Shown one piece after another: positions 1 to 9,210 of a DNA stretch of 64,000 nt (its first letter is position 1; every line of letters begins with the position of its first letter). The position numbers and the translations under genes are program-made. The DNA comes from an uncultured bacterium (GTDB lineage: Bacteria; Acidobacteriota; Aminicenantia; Aminicenantales; CALLJL01). The stretch spans positions 62,001 through 126,000 of the forward strand of contig CALLJL010000023.1 in NCBI GenBank assembly GCA_938092135.1, written 5' to 3'. The notes below the pieces were generated by a model. It did not search any database. It saw only the letters and a program-made list of their open reading frames with translations, and was not told the origin of the DNA.

Positions 1-204
1 TTGAGTGCCGTCACCTGTCTCACTTTAGCTTCCTGGATTTATTGGAATAAATTAGTCGCCATTTTCCTTTCTTTTTTGGGTCCTTTGATCGGCTTTTCAG
101 CCATATATCTAGGTTATCATCATGTCCTTGATTGCCTGGCCGGAATTATCTGGGGCGGGTTGAGTTTCTTAGTCGGCCTAAAGCTTCTGAAGATTAAAAA
201 ATGA
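1..204 (+). CDS. PAP2-family membrane phosphatase, C-terminal fragment
   Basis: The reading frame is open from the first base of the window to a TGA at 202-204, so the gene begins upstream and only its last 67 codons are present. The fragment contains Ser-Ala-Ile-Tyr-Leu-Gly-Tyr-His-His followed by Asp-Cys-Leu-Ala-Gly, which matches the last PAP2 signature (SRxxxxxHxxxDVxxG) with its catalytic His. It is flanked by hydrophobic segments, so it should be an integral membrane phosphatase acting on undecaprenyl pyrophosphate or another lipid phosphate. The substrate cannot be told from the fragment. Confidence 0.7.
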   Translation: MSAVTCLTLASWIYWNKLVAIFLSFLGPLIGFSAIYLGYHHVLDCLAGIIWGGLSFLVGLKLLKIKK

Positions 205-304
205 TTTTTGCTTCCCGATTCGAAGATTTAAATATTGGGAAATTAAAAAATAAAAATATAGATAAAAAAAATAGCTTGAATTATAATATTTAAAGAAAAA
301 GAGG

Positions 305-1717
305 ATGTTTCAGCTTAAAGGAATAGGTGTATCTGTTAAGATGAAGCCTCCTCTTGATCCTGATTTTATTCCTTCCAGCCTCTGGAATCGGGCCTTCCGA
401 CAACAGGTAACCAAGTCAGTTTCTAAGGCGGTCAAAGTGGCTTTAGAAAGAGAATCAGGTGGTCTTTCATGTTATGAACTGACCTTAGCCGGCTCTTCAG
501 CTAAGGAAGCAAGGGAGGCCAATCTTTTTTATGTGGATAGAATTATTAAAAATTTGTTATGGATGAGAGGAGGCTGGCGTCTTTATTTAAGCGGACCAGA
601 TGAGATTGTCCAACCTCTCTTGAAAGTTTATTCAAGAGAAGGAGAAAGAGCTTTTGACGTGGATTTAATGTCTAAGGCTTACCGCGAGTCCTTTGAAGTT
701 ATCGTCCTTGACCAAAAAGAAGAATTTCCTTCTCCCCAAGAGAAGACAAGACCCCTCGGGGGTCATCTTGATGGTTACCGGATAGGTTTCGACCTTGGCG
801 CAAGTGATTGGAAAGTGGCCGCGTTAGCTCAGGGAGAAACCGTTTATACCGCTGAATTTCCCTGGTTACCCTCAGAGGCTGCTGATCCCCATTATCATTA
901 CCATCATCTTCAAGCAGCTCTTCATCTAGCAGCTGCCCATTTGCCCCGAGTTGAAGCCATTGGTGGCAGTGCCGCTGGAATTTATATAAATAATGAACCC
1001 CGCGTTGCTTCCCTTTTTCGAAGCCTTTCCCCTGAACTTTTTGATCAAGCCATCAGGCCTCTTTTTCATCGCCTTAAAAAAGAATGGGGAGTTCCCCTTG
1101 AAGTGGCCAACGATGGCGAGGTGGCCGCCTTAGCCGGGGCGATGGGTTTCAAAATCAATAAGCTGCTGGCGATTTCCATGGGTTCAAGTGAAGCCGGCGG
1201 CTATATTAATAAAGACGGCTATATTACCGATTGGCTTAATGAGTTAGCCTTTGTTCCCATTGATTATCGTTCTGATGCGCCTCAAGATGAATGGTCTGGA
1301 GACAGAGGCTGCGGTGTCCAATATTTTTCACAACAAGCTGTTTTCCGGCTAGCCCGGTCAGCTGGTCTGGCCCTCGATGAGAGCCTGCCACCCACTGAGA
1401 AATTAAAACAAGTTCAAGACTATCTTAAGAAGAACGATCGAAGAGCCCGCCTTATCTTTGAAACTATAGGCGTTTATCTTGGATATGGAATTGCCCATTA
1501 TGCAGACTTTTATGACCTCGATCATGTCTTCATCCTTGGTCGGGTGAGTTCAGGCGATGGGGGATCGATCATAGTGGAAATAGCCCAGAGGGTTCTCCAA
1601 TTAGAGTTTCCTGAACTTGCTGAGAAAATTAAATTTCATTTGCCTGATGAAAGATTCAGACGTCTTGGACAAGCGGTGGCGGCGGCCACTTTACCCATCA
1701 TTCCTGCAAAGAATTAA
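305..1717 (+). CDS. ROK-like (ASKHA fold) sugar kinase-type protein with N-terminal extension
   Basis: The 470-residue product has about 155 N-terminal residues of no recognised family. A ROK/ASKHA domain follows, with the phosphate-1 loop FDLGASD at residues 162-168, a central ANDGEVAAL segment and a Gly-rich SMGSSEAGG turn. The usual ROK zinc motif (CxCGxxGCxE) is not intact: the equivalent stretch reads GDRGCGVQYFSQ. It may therefore be a divergent kinase or a non-catalytic sensor. The start is uncertain. GAGG directly abuts the ATG at 305, and an in-frame ATG at 341 is an alternative. A TATAAT lies at 282-287 without a clear -35 box. A PIG-L deacetylase follows 120 bases downstream, so the two may act on the same amino sugar. 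Confidence 0.7.
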   Translation: MFQLKGIGVSVKMKPPLDPDFIPSSLWNRAFRQQVTKSVSKAVKVALERESGGLSCYELTLAGSSAKEAREANLFYVDRIIKNLLWMRGGWRLYLSGPDEIVQPLLKVYSREGERAFDVDLMSKAYRESFEVIVLDQKEEFPSPQEKTRPLGGHLDGYRIGFDLGASDWKVAALAQGETVYTAEFPWLPSEAADPHYHYHHLQAALHLAAAHLPRVEAIGGSAAGIYINNEPRVASLFRSLSPELFDQAIRPLFHRLKKEWGVPLEVANDGEVAALAGAMGFKINKLLAISMGSSEAGGYINKDGYITDWLNELAFVPIDYRSDAPQDEWSGDRGCGVQYFSQQAVFRLARSAGLALDESLPPTEKLKQVQDYLKKNDRRARLIFETIGVYLGYGIAHYADFYDLDHVFILGRVSSGDGGSIIVEIAQRVLQLEFPELAEKIKFHLPDERFRRLGQAVAAATLPIIPAKN

Positions 1718-1837
1718 AAAGGGATATAAATTGAAATTTGGCTTAAAGCAATAAAATTTTTAGCCCAAAATAACTAAGGGAATTAATCGGAAACTAATAG
1801 ATAGAAAGATTGAAGTAGAAAAAGGAAGGGGATGACA

Positions 1838-2686
1838 ATGAAATTGAATCATGAAGGTTCAGAAATTTTTATTCCTGACGGGGTTGATGAAGAAAAGGCT
1901 TTTGCCCGAACTACCCACCTAGGCATCGGGGCCCATCCTGATGATCTAGAAATAATGGCCTATGATGGAATTCTCCGTTGTTTTAAAAATCCTGAACTTT
2001 GGTTTTTTGGTATTGTGGTTACTGATGGGGCAGGAAGCCCGCGGGCTAGTTTTTATAAAAATTATAGTGCCGAAGAAATGAAGGCAGTTAGAAAGCAGGA
2101 ACAAAAAAAGGCAGCCATCGTAGGAGAATACAGTGGTGTAGCTTTCTTGAATTACTCAAGCTCAGAGGTTAAAGATCCGAACATGATTGTGGTAAAAGAG
2201 GATTTAAAGAATTTACTCCTGGCTATTAGACCCAAGATAATTTATACCCATAATCTCGCTGATTATCATGATACCCATGTAGCTGTAGCTTTGAGAGTGA
2301 TTCAAGCTTTAAGAGAGCTGCCTAAGGCGAGCCGGCCTGAAAGAATATATGGCTGTGAGGTTTGGCGGGATTTAGACTGGCTGGTAGGCCAGGATAAAAT
2401 AGGTTTTGATGTTTCAGCGCATCAGAATTTAGCCATGGCCCTTATCAGTATCTACGATTCTCAAGTGGCCGGCGGTAAAGGCTACGATTTGGCGACGATT
2501 GGCCGGCGACGGGCTCATGCCACTTACTATGCCTCTCACGAAGTCGATTACTCCACATCCATGATTTTTGCTATGGATTTAACTCCCCTAATTGAAGACG
2601 ATGGGCTCAATATCGTCGATTATGTTCAGGGCTTTATTAATCGTTTTGCTGCCGATGTTCGCCAGCGTCTGCAACAACTTTCTTAA
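1838..2686 (+). CDS. PIG-L/LmbE-family N-acetylglucosaminyl deacetylase
   Basis: The 282-residue protein carries the zinc-binding AHPDD motif near its N-terminus and a later HNLADYHDTH segment that should supply the third ligand. This is the signature of PIG-L/LmbE deacetylases, which remove N-acetyl groups from GlcNAc-linked substrates such as those in bacillithiol or glycolipid synthesis. I chose the ATG at 1838 over the one at 1832 because the purine-rich Shine-Dalgarno sequence AAGGAAGGGG (1822-1831) is correctly spaced only for the second. It probably shares a transcript with the ROK-like gene upstream. A role with the polysaccharide locus at 6223-10506 is possible, because E. coli yaiS next to yaiO/yaiP belongs to the same family. 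Confidence 0.85.
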   Translation: MKLNHEGSEIFIPDGVDEEKAFARTTHLGIGAHPDDLEIMAYDGILRCFKNPELWFFGIVVTDGAGSPRASFYKNYSAEEMKAVRKQEQKKAAIVGEYSGVAFLNYSSSEVKDPNMIVVKEDLKNLLLAIRPKIIYTHNLADYHDTHVAVALRVIQALRELPKASRPERIYGCEVWRDLDWLVGQDKIGFDVSAHQNLAMALISIYDSQVAGGKGYDLATIGRRRAHATYYASHEVDYSTSMIFAMDLTPLIEDDGLNIVDYVQGFINRFAADVRQRLQQLS

Positions 2687-2763
2687 TTATTCCTGCTTTC
2701 TTTGGCCAATGTAAGAGTGGTGAATCCAAAAAGTAAATTATAATTAGGTGATTTTAAAGGCCC

Positions 2764-3075
2764 TCACCTTCTTTTTCGAATTTCTGAGTTTTTCTCTGAA
2801 TTGAGCAAGCCCATTTTTTCGAGCGCTAGCTGGCCTCGATTAACAGTTGGAGCTTCTTCTGGATTATAAAGGATGACGCCACCTCGGACAGGTCGGAGAA
2901 CAATTTTGCCCTCCTGGGCGAGTTTATTGGTAGCCTGGACCGGATCAGCGCCATTAAAATAAATTTTAAAGGCCTCATTAAATCCACTGTAAACTGAGTG
3001 AATTCCTTTGAATTCACCCGCTCTTAATTTTCTTATCGCCAAAAGAACAAAATCTTCGACCGAAAGCTGGCTCAT
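2764..3075 (-). CDS. small conserved protein of unknown function, winged-helix-like
   Basis: I do not recognise this 103-residue protein. Its middle reads as two or three helices followed by a GKIVLRPVRGGVILY beta-hairpin, the shape of a small winged-helix domain, so DNA binding is possible but unproven. The frame opens 16 codons further upstream with a run of Arg and Lys. I use the ATG at 3075 because GAGGAGGA stands about five bases before it, and the upstream start lacks such a site. It is convergent with the PIG-L gene, with a 77-base gap. Confidence 0.6.
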   Translation of the reverse strand: MSQLSVEDFVLLAIRKLRAGEFKGIHSVYSGFNEAFKIYFNGADPVQATNKLAQEGKIVLRPVRGGVILYNPEEAPTVNRGQLALEKMGLLNSEKNSEIRKRR

Positions 3076-3446
3076 TTTCTTCCTCCTCTTTTTAAAACGT
3101 TTATTCCTGGCTTTCTCTCTCACTGATTTTTTGGTATAAAGGCCTGATTCCTGCTCTTAGAGGCAATAAGAAAATAAGTCCTTTGATAAAATTGCTTCAA
3201 ATTTTCGCTCTTTTAATTTGATTGGTCTAAGTGGAGGAAAAATATAAAGATAATTTTCATTTAATAAATTTTTATCTGAATATTATCGGGAAAAAAGGCC
3301 AAAATTGAAATTGGTCTTTTAAATGGTTATGATTGTCTTCATGAAAATTTTAAGGATTTGAAAATAATGCGGAAATTATAAAAAAGATGATTTTAAAAAA
3401 GGTTTTTTAAAGTGGAAAATTATTTTTATTAAATGGAGGTATTTTC
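3076..3446. other. AT-rich intergenic region between divergent genes
   Basis: This 371-base region separates the small winged-helix-like gene (minus) from the S9 peptidase gene (plus). It must hold both promoters, but I find no -35/-10 pair with good spacing on either strand. A TTGAAA at 3358 and a TATAAA at 3377 are only 13 bases apart, which is too close. A hairpin lies at 3293-3320 and is listed separately. No open reading frame of note is present. Confidence 0.5.
3293..3320 (+). repeat. inverted repeat upstream of the S9 peptidase
   Basis: AAAAGGCCAA (3293-3302) can pair with TTGGTCTTTT (3311-3320) to give a 10-bp stem with one G-U pair and an 8-base loop. The downstream arm ends in four T residues, so it resembles a weak intrinsic terminator. 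No gene ends here on the plus strand, so it could be a leader attenuator for the peptidase gene or mean nothing. Confidence 0.35.
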
Positions 3447-6086
3447 ATGAAAAGACCTCGTTCCTTTAACTTTAAGACTTTACTTTGGTCAAAGAGAGCT
3501 CGTTTCATTTTTCTCTTAGGTTGTATTCTTTTTTTTCTTTCGGCTCAGCTTGAGGCCGACAAAGCCAATTATGAGCTGGCTTCGCGGTGGGTACCTGCTA
3601 AGGTGGCAAAACTAGTTTTTGATCTTTCGGTAGAATCTAATTGGCTGAAAACGAGCGATCGCTTCTGGTATAGCTATGAGACACCTTCAGGCCGATTTTG
3701 GTATCTGGTCGATCCCGTGAAGCGAATCAAAAAGCCTCTCTTTGATAACGCCCGCATGGCCGCCATGTTGACAGAAATTCTTCTCACTCCCTATGATGCC
3801 CAGCATCTTCCCATTAGAACGATTCGTTTTGTTAAAAACGATACAGCCTTTCAATTTGACCTTGAGGTTCCCCGCGATAATGACATAAGGGTGGAAGGAC
3901 AAATCATGTCTGTCAAGGAGCTGGAGAAGCGTTTCCTCGATAAAGAGAAAGAAAAGGAGAAGGAACAGGATACTGAAATGAAAAAGGAAAAAGAGGAAGA
4001 AAAACCTAAGGAGCCGGAACCCAAAACCAGAACCCTTACCTTTGAATATGAACTGGCCACAGGCAAGTTGACCTTGCTCAAAGATTATCAACCCAAACCA
4101 AGAAGGCCTCGCTGGGCCTCGATTTCCCCAGACAAAAAATGGGTAGTCTTCGCCCGGGGTCACAATTTATTCATGATGGATGCTGAAAATTATGCTAAAG
4201 CTTTAAAAAAGGCTGATGATAAGACCATCCAGGAAATCCAGCTGACGACTGATGGGGAGGAGCATTACAGCTTTGCTCGCCGTCTGACAGAGGAAGAGAA
4301 AAAAGAATTGCAGAAAGAAGAGAAGGAGAGAAAGGATTTTCGCGTTCCATCCATTACTTTAATTTGGTCAAAGGATTCAAAAAAATTTGCCCTTATCCGC
4401 CAGGATGAACGCAAAGTTGGCGATCTTTGGGTTATCAACAGCTTAGCCAATCCTCGTCCCACTTTGGAAAGCTATAAATACGGCATGCCGGGCGAAGAAA
4501 ATCAGCCTCAACCTGAAATATGGATTTTTGATGTGGCCTCCAGATCAAGGGTTAAGGTTAAAGCTGAAAAATTCAAGGACCCTACTTATAACATCTTTAC
4601 TGCCCGCCGCTTAGCAAGACAAATGGATAGCGAGGAACCCCCACCCCCTATGTGGGTAGCTGACACTTCAGATAAGCTTTATTTTGGCCGCCAAACCAGA
4701 GATCTTCATGGCTATGAGGTTTGTGTGGCCGATACCTCCACAGGGGAAGTAAAGGTTCTGATTGAAGAGAGACTTAATACCTATGTTGATTATCAACCCC
4801 TATATTTACTGGGCAATGGCCGGGAGTTGATTTGGTGGTCAGAAAGAGATGGCTGGGGCCATTATTATCTTTATGATGGTGAGGGGCGACTTAAAAATCA
4901 GATTACCTCAGGAGAGTTTAATTGCCGGGAAATAGTTGGGGTTGATGAAAAATTAAGGGTTCTTTACTTTATGGCCTGTGGTCGGGAAAAAGGGGAGGAT
5001 CCCTATTATACCCACCTTTATCGCATCAATCTTGATGGTACTGGGCTGAAACTCCTCACTCCTGGCAACTTCAATCATTCAGTAGCCATGGATGATTCCA
5101 ACAAGTTTTATGTGGTCAATTATTCTCGAGTTGATACGGCCCCCAAATCTGAGCTGATGGATACGAACGGCCAGCTCCTTTTGGAACTCGAAACAGCGGA
5201 TCTTTCGGCGCTGCTCGAAGCTGGCTTCAAGTTCCCTGAAACCTTTGTGGTCAAAGCTGCCGATGGAATTACCGATCTTTATGGCGTTATGTACAAACCC
5301 TTTGATTTCGATCCTAACAAAAAATATCCAATCATTGCCTATGTTTATCCTGGTCCTCAAACGGAAAGTGTTTCGAAAACCTTTTCTCCCCGAAATCAAA
5401 ATATTGCCTTAGCCCAACTGGGTTTTATTGTTATTGAAGTTGGCAATCGGGGTGGCAGTCCTATGAGGTCGAAGTGGTATCATAATTATGGCTATGGTAA
5501 CCTTCGTGACTATGGCCTGGCTGATAAAAAATATGCCATTGAACAGCTTGCAGCTCGTTATCCCTTTATCGATATCAATCGTGTGGGAATTTATGGCCAT
5601 TCTGGCGGTGGCTTTATGACCGCCGCGGCTTTACTTGTTTATCCTGATTTCTTTAAGGTGGGTGTGGCTTCTTCAGGTAATCATGAAAATAATATTTACA
5701 ATCGCTGGTGGAGCGAAAAACATCATGGAGTTAAAGAGGTTGTGGACAAAGACGGCAATATTAAGTTTGAATACAGCATCGAAAAGAATTCAGAAATTGC
5801 CAAGAATCTTAAAGGCCGTTTATTATTGGCTACTGGTGATATGGATAATAATGTCCATCCAGCCAATACTTTGAGACTGGCAGCGGCTCTGATCAAAGCA
5901 GGGAAACGGTTTGATTTCTTTATTTTTCCCGGCCAGCGACATGGCTTCGGCGACATGAACGATTATTGGTTCTGGATAAGAGCTGATTATTTTGCCAAAC
6001 ACCTCCTAGGTGATTTTTCGCAAACAGTTGATTTGGTTGAATTGCAGAGGGAATGGGAACAGACTGGCGAAAAAAGATCCCGCTAA
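3447..6086 (+). CDS. secreted S9-family dipeptidyl/prolyl oligopeptidase (DPP IV-like)
   Basis: The 879-residue protein has a basic N-terminus and a hydrophobic segment at about residues 28-46, consistent with export or membrane anchoring. A long DPP IV-type beta-propeller follows, then an alpha/beta-hydrolase domain. The triad is visible: Ser719 in GHSGGGF, Asp800 in the MDNNVH segment and His832 in GQRHGFG. It should cleave peptides after Pro, or similar dipeptides, in the periplasm. A very charged Lys/Glu-rich insert at about residues 165-195 interrupts the propeller. The ATG at 3447 is supported by GGAGG at a suitable distance. It appears to be a single-gene unit, with a hairpin just downstream. 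Confidence 0.92.
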   Translation: MKRPRSFNFKTLLWSKRARFIFLLGCILFFLSAQLEADKANYELASRWVPAKVAKLVFDLSVESNWLKTSDRFWYSYETPSGRFWYLVDPVKRIKKPLFDNARMAAMLTEILLTPYDAQHLPIRTIRFVKNDTAFQFDLEVPRDNDIRVEGQIMSVKELEKRFLDKEKEKEKEQDTEMKKEKEEEKPKEPEPKTRTLTFEYELATGKLTLLKDYQPKPRRPRWASISPDKKWVVFARGHNLFMMDAENYAKALKKADDKTIQEIQLTTDGEEHYSFARRLTEEEKKELQKEEKERKDFRVPSITLIWSKDSKKFALIRQDERKVGDLWVINSLANPRPTLESYKYGMPGEENQPQPEIWIFDVASRSRVKVKAEKFKDPTYNIFTARRLARQMDSEEPPPPMWVADTSDKLYFGRQTRDLHGYEVCVADTSTGEVKVLIEERLNTYVDYQPLYLLGNGRELIWWSERDGWGHYYLYDGEGRLKNQITSGEFNCREIVGVDEKLRVLYFMACGREKGEDPYYTHLYRINLDGTGLKLLTPGNFNHSVAMDDSNKFYVVNYSRVDTAPKSELMDTNGQLLLELETADLSALLEAGFKFPETFVVKAADGITDLYGVMYKPFDFDPNKKYPIIAYVYPGPQTESVSKTFSPRNQNIALAQLGFIVIEVGNRGGSPMRSKWYHNYGYGNLRDYGLADKKYAIEQLAARYPFIDINRVGIYGHSGGGFMTAAALLVYPDFFKVGVASSGNHENNIYNRWWSEKHHGVKEVVDKDGNIKFEYSIEKNSEIAKNLKGRLLLATGDMDNNVHPANTLRLAAALIKAGKRFDFFIFPGQRHGFGDMNDYWFWIRADYFAKHLLGDFSQTVDLVELQREWEQTGEKRSR

Positions 6087-6111
6087 GGTTTCGAAGCTGA
6101 GATGTTTAATT

Positions 6112-6138
6112 AACCTTTTCTTTTTGGAAGAAAAGGTT
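6112..6138. terminator. bidirectional terminator-like hairpin
   Basis: AACCTTTTCTT (6112-6122) pairs perfectly with AAGAAAAGGTT (6128-6138) around a 5-base loop. It sits in the 136-base gap between two convergent genes, which is the usual place for a shared terminator. The T-tract after the stem is imperfect on both strands, so efficiency is uncertain. Confidence 0.5.
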
Positions 6139-6222
6139 TATTCCATTTACCTTTTTTAAAAAATCAAAGGAGCCAATAAAATAAAAAGTTAAATCTGGTC
6201 TTTTTTAAGATTAGGCAATTAA

Positions 6223-7821
6223 TCAGAAAGAAACATAAGCTCGAAAACCGAAAAAATAATAGCGCCAGCCGGTAGCTGTGGCCAAGGAAAAATTACCGCC
6301 TTCAGCATTTATTTCCAAAAGAAAGTCTCTGGTTATTATCCAGCCCAAGCTAATAGCGCCGCCGCCAATCCAGTTCCTTATTTTCTCCCCGTAACGGAGA
6401 TAACTTTGGTAGCCAGCATAGGGCTCGAGATATAGGTAAAATTTTAATGATTCAGCATAGAAAGTCGTGAAAATCTGATAGGTAAGATAATTGTTGGGGT
6501 CAAAATAGCCACTGTAACTTTGACGCTTAAAATTTAAATATCTGGTTCTCCAGCCAAGATTAAAGGATGGCTGATAGAGATGGAGGCGGTAAGTCAAAGA
6601 TAAATGAAAGTCGTAATTGGAATTATTATCTGAAAAATCCCTTCGGCTGAAGCTGGTGAAAAAAGAAAATTTATTCGAAATTTTTTGAGATAAGTACAAA
6701 TTAATATCAATATAGCGAATTTTATTTTCAATGAGCTGGGCAGTTTCCGTAAAACCGCGTCTTGAAAAGCTAAAGCCGGCTTGGGTAGAAGAGGTTATTA
6801 GGTCCATTTTCCAGTTCCAGGTTATGAAATCGCTGGCTTGACCATTTCTATATCTAAGAAGGCCCATCCCTCCACCAAGACCTAAATACTCTTTAGGTCT
6901 TGTGTAAGTATTGATGAATAAATTTTCGGATTTAAGCTCTCTTATTCTATCCTTAGAATGCCTGAATTGCCAACTAAGGTCAAAACGCCAGTTATCAAGC
7001 CAGAGGGTAAGATTTACAGGGTAAAGATAATATTTATTTTCATCAGCATCATGATAATAAAAAGCTTTAAAATCAAGGGAATTCTCAATTTCCCTATTCA
7101 TTGCTATGGCTAATCTTTCGGTTTCTCTTTGCTGATAGGGATATTCAGGCTTTAAAAGCTTAAAGAAATTAAAAGCCTGTTTCCTCTGGGCGGTGTAAAC
7201 GTAGGTATAAATAAGACCGAGATAAGCTTCAAAGTTTTCTTGTTTTTCAAGGATTTTCTCGTAGATAAGCCTGGCTTTTTCAAGGTCTCCCTGCCATCTG
7301 AAGAGATTAGCTTTAATCAGTAAAGCTTCAAGATTTTGGGGATTTTCCTTCAACAGTTTATTTACTTCCTTGAGAGCTTCTTTAAATTGGCCTAGCCAAG
7401 ATAAAACTCTGGCCAAATGAAGTCTAGCTTTTAAATTGGCAGGGTCTTCAGCCAGAATCAGCGTAAGCTCTTTTGAAGCTTCTTTTAATTTTCCTCCCCA
7501 GGAGATATACGTAGCCAGTTGAATTCTTTCCTCAAGAGAAAAGGAATTTCTCGCCAGAGAGAGAGCTTTGATGTAAGCTAGCGCTGCTTTTGAGTAATTA
7601 GCCTGAGAAACAAACTGATCACCCCTCTCCTTATATATTCGAGCTAATCTTTCAGTTTCTTCCCTCGAAGTGGCAATTCTCTTGGTCGCTTCAATGGATT
7701 GAGGCAAGATAAAGGTGATCAAGAAAAATAAACTGAGTGCGATTAATTTAACCTTTTTTATCCCCTTTGAAGGGTTTTTCCCTAACCTAAAAATTGTTTT
7801 GATTACCCTTTTTTTCCACAT
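6223..7821 (-). CDS. YaiO-type outer-membrane beta-barrel protein with TPR domain
   Basis: The 532-residue protein has an N-terminal hydrophobic export segment (about residues 26-46). About five tetratricopeptide repeats (roughly residues 55-235) follow, rich in the pattern KxxLxLARxxxWxGxxxEA. The last 290 residues alternate aromatic and polar residues and end in Phe, as an outer-membrane barrel does. TPR plus barrel in one chain is the design of YaiO and of PgaA, which exports poly-GlcNAc. Its start overlaps the end of the glycosyltransferase gene by 35 bases, so the two are probably translated together. I infer that it guides or exports the product of that enzyme. Confidence 0.8.
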   Translation of the reverse strand: MWKKRVIKTIFRLGKNPSKGIKKVKLIALSLFFLITFILPQSIEATKRIATSREETERLARIYKERGDQFVSQANYSKAALAYIKALSLARNSFSLEERIQLATYISWGGKLKEASKELTLILAEDPANLKARLHLARVLSWLGQFKEALKEVNKLLKENPQNLEALLIKANLFRWQGDLEKARLIYEKILEKQENFEAYLGLIYTYVYTAQRKQAFNFFKLLKPEYPYQQRETERLAIAMNREIENSLDFKAFYYHDADENKYYLYPVNLTLWLDNWRFDLSWQFRHSKDRIRELKSENLFINTYTRPKEYLGLGGGMGLLRYRNGQASDFITWNWKMDLITSSTQAGFSFSRRGFTETAQLIENKIRYIDINLYLSQKISNKFSFFTSFSRRDFSDNNSNYDFHLSLTYRLHLYQPSFNLGWRTRYLNFKRQSYSGYFDPNNYLTYQIFTTFYAESLKFYLYLEPYAGYQSYLRYGEKIRNWIGGGAISLGWIITRDFLLEINAEGGNFSLATATGWRYYFFGFRAYVSF

Positions 7822-9202
7822 ATTCCCATCTTCTTTTCCCGAAGATAAAGCGAATCAAAGCCTGAAATCTCCAAAAAGCATTTATCTGACGGTAACCAAA
7901 ATTTTCCAGGATCCCAAAGAGCAGGAGTTTAAATAAATGTTTCCATTTGGGATAACGCTTATAAGTAAGTTCCTCAAGAAAGACTCCCATAGTCGAAAGA
8001 AAAATGCCAAAAGCTATGGCCAGAATCAAGAAAAGGACAAAGAATTTAAAGTTAAGGAGGCCGAAAATATAAGATAAAGGGACAACTATATAACCCAATA
8101 ACTCCACAATAGGGCCCATCATTTCAAAAAATAAATAGTAAGGCATAATAATTAGTCCAAGATGGCCGTATTTAGGATTGAAGAACATTTGGCGGTGTTC
8201 ACAAAGGCTTTGGATTAAACCCATCTGCCATCTTCTTCTCTGACGGGCAAGCATTTGGAAGCTTTCGGGAACTTCCGACCAACAAATGGGATCAGAGATG
8301 AATTTAATTCGGTATCTTTTCTTATTTCCTTTGAAATGGCGATGCAATTTTAAAACCAGCTCCATGTCTTCAGAAACATGGCGAAAATTGTAACCCCCAA
8401 CATCCATAACTGCGGCTCGATTAAAAAGAGAGAAGGTTCCCGAGAGGATAAGAATAGAATTGGCTATATCCCAGCCAACGCGGCCAAATAAAAAGGCTCT
8501 TAGATATTCCACAATTTGGAAAAGGGCCAGATGATTTTTGGGTAAATCAATTTCTATTGCGGTGGCATTTTTTAGTTTAATCCCGTTGAGAACTCTTACC
8601 ACCCCACCACAGGCAACAACCGGGACGACGCTTTCTGTAACATAGGCCATTAAGCGGAGGAAGGCATCATTTTCGAGAACAGAATCAGCATCAACCGTGC
8701 AGAAATAGGGAGAACGAGCAAGATTTAAGCCACAGTTGAGGGAATCGGCCTTGCCACTTTTTATCTTATCGATGACCAGGAGGTTGGGATATTTAGGATT
8801 ATTGTAGAATCCCCTGACCGGGGCAGTTTTGAGGAAATTTCGGTAGACATGATCTATCTTTTTTAATTGATAAAAATTAATTAGCGTTTCTAGGGTTCCA
8901 TCGGTCGAGCCATCGTTGATAACGATAACCTCAAAAAAAGGATATTTGACCGCCAAAGCTGAGTTAACGGCGCGAAGGATTGTTCCATTTTCATTATAAG
9001 CTGGGATGAGAATGGAAATAGGCGGAGCCTCGGGAGAGGAAATAAGATCTCTGAAAGCTGAATATTTAATTCTTTTAATGTGTCTAAGGACAGCAATAAG
9101 GGAAGAAATAAGGAGGGATGAATAAAGAGAGTTAATGAACACATAATAAAGGCCAACAAAATAATTAAAGCCTAAAACTATGGTTATTAGAATGGCCTTC
9201 AT
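7787..9202 (-). CDS. membrane family-2 glycosyltransferase, poly-GlcNAc/cellulose synthase-like
   Basis: The 471-residue protein starts with a membrane segment, then a GT-A domain with INDGSTD (96-101), DADS (171-174), the catalytic-base motif SEDME (277-281) and QRRRW (321-325). Together these mark processive synthases of the PgaC/cellulose synthase type. Three or four further membrane helices follow at about residues 340-420. The enzyme should polymerise a hexose or amino sugar from a UDP-sugar and pass it through the inner membrane. The family resemblance is closest to E. coli YaiP. It lies 8 bases after the HEAT protein gene and overlaps the YaiO-type gene. Confidence 0.88.
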   Translation of the reverse strand: MKAILITIVLGFNYFVGLYYVFINSLYSSLLISSLIAVLRHIKRIKYSAFRDLISSPEAPPISILIPAYNENGTILRAVNSALAVKYPFFEVIVINDGSTDGTLETLINFYQLKKIDHVYRNFLKTAPVRGFYNNPKYPNLLVIDKIKSGKADSLNCGLNLARSPYFCTVDADSVLENDAFLRLMAYVTESVVPVVACGGVVRVLNGIKLKNATAIEIDLPKNHLALFQIVEYLRAFLFGRVGWDIANSILILSGTFSLFNRAAVMDVGGYNFRHVSEDMELVLKLHRHFKGNKKRYRIKFISDPICWSEVPESFQMLARQRRRWQMGLIQSLCEHRQMFFNPKYGHLGLIIMPYYLFFEMMGPIVELLGYIVVPLSYIFGLLNFKFFVLFLILAIAFGIFLSTMGVFLEELTYKRYPKWKHLFKLLLFGILENFGYRQINAFWRFQALIRFIFGKRRWEYVEKKGNQNNF

Positions 9203-9210
9203 TTAGATCT

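Noticed and set aside
3687-4163. 158-codon minus-strand frame inside the S9 peptidase gene
   Set aside because: It is antisense to a well-supported coding region and its Phe/Leu-rich stretch mirrors the Lys/Glu insert.
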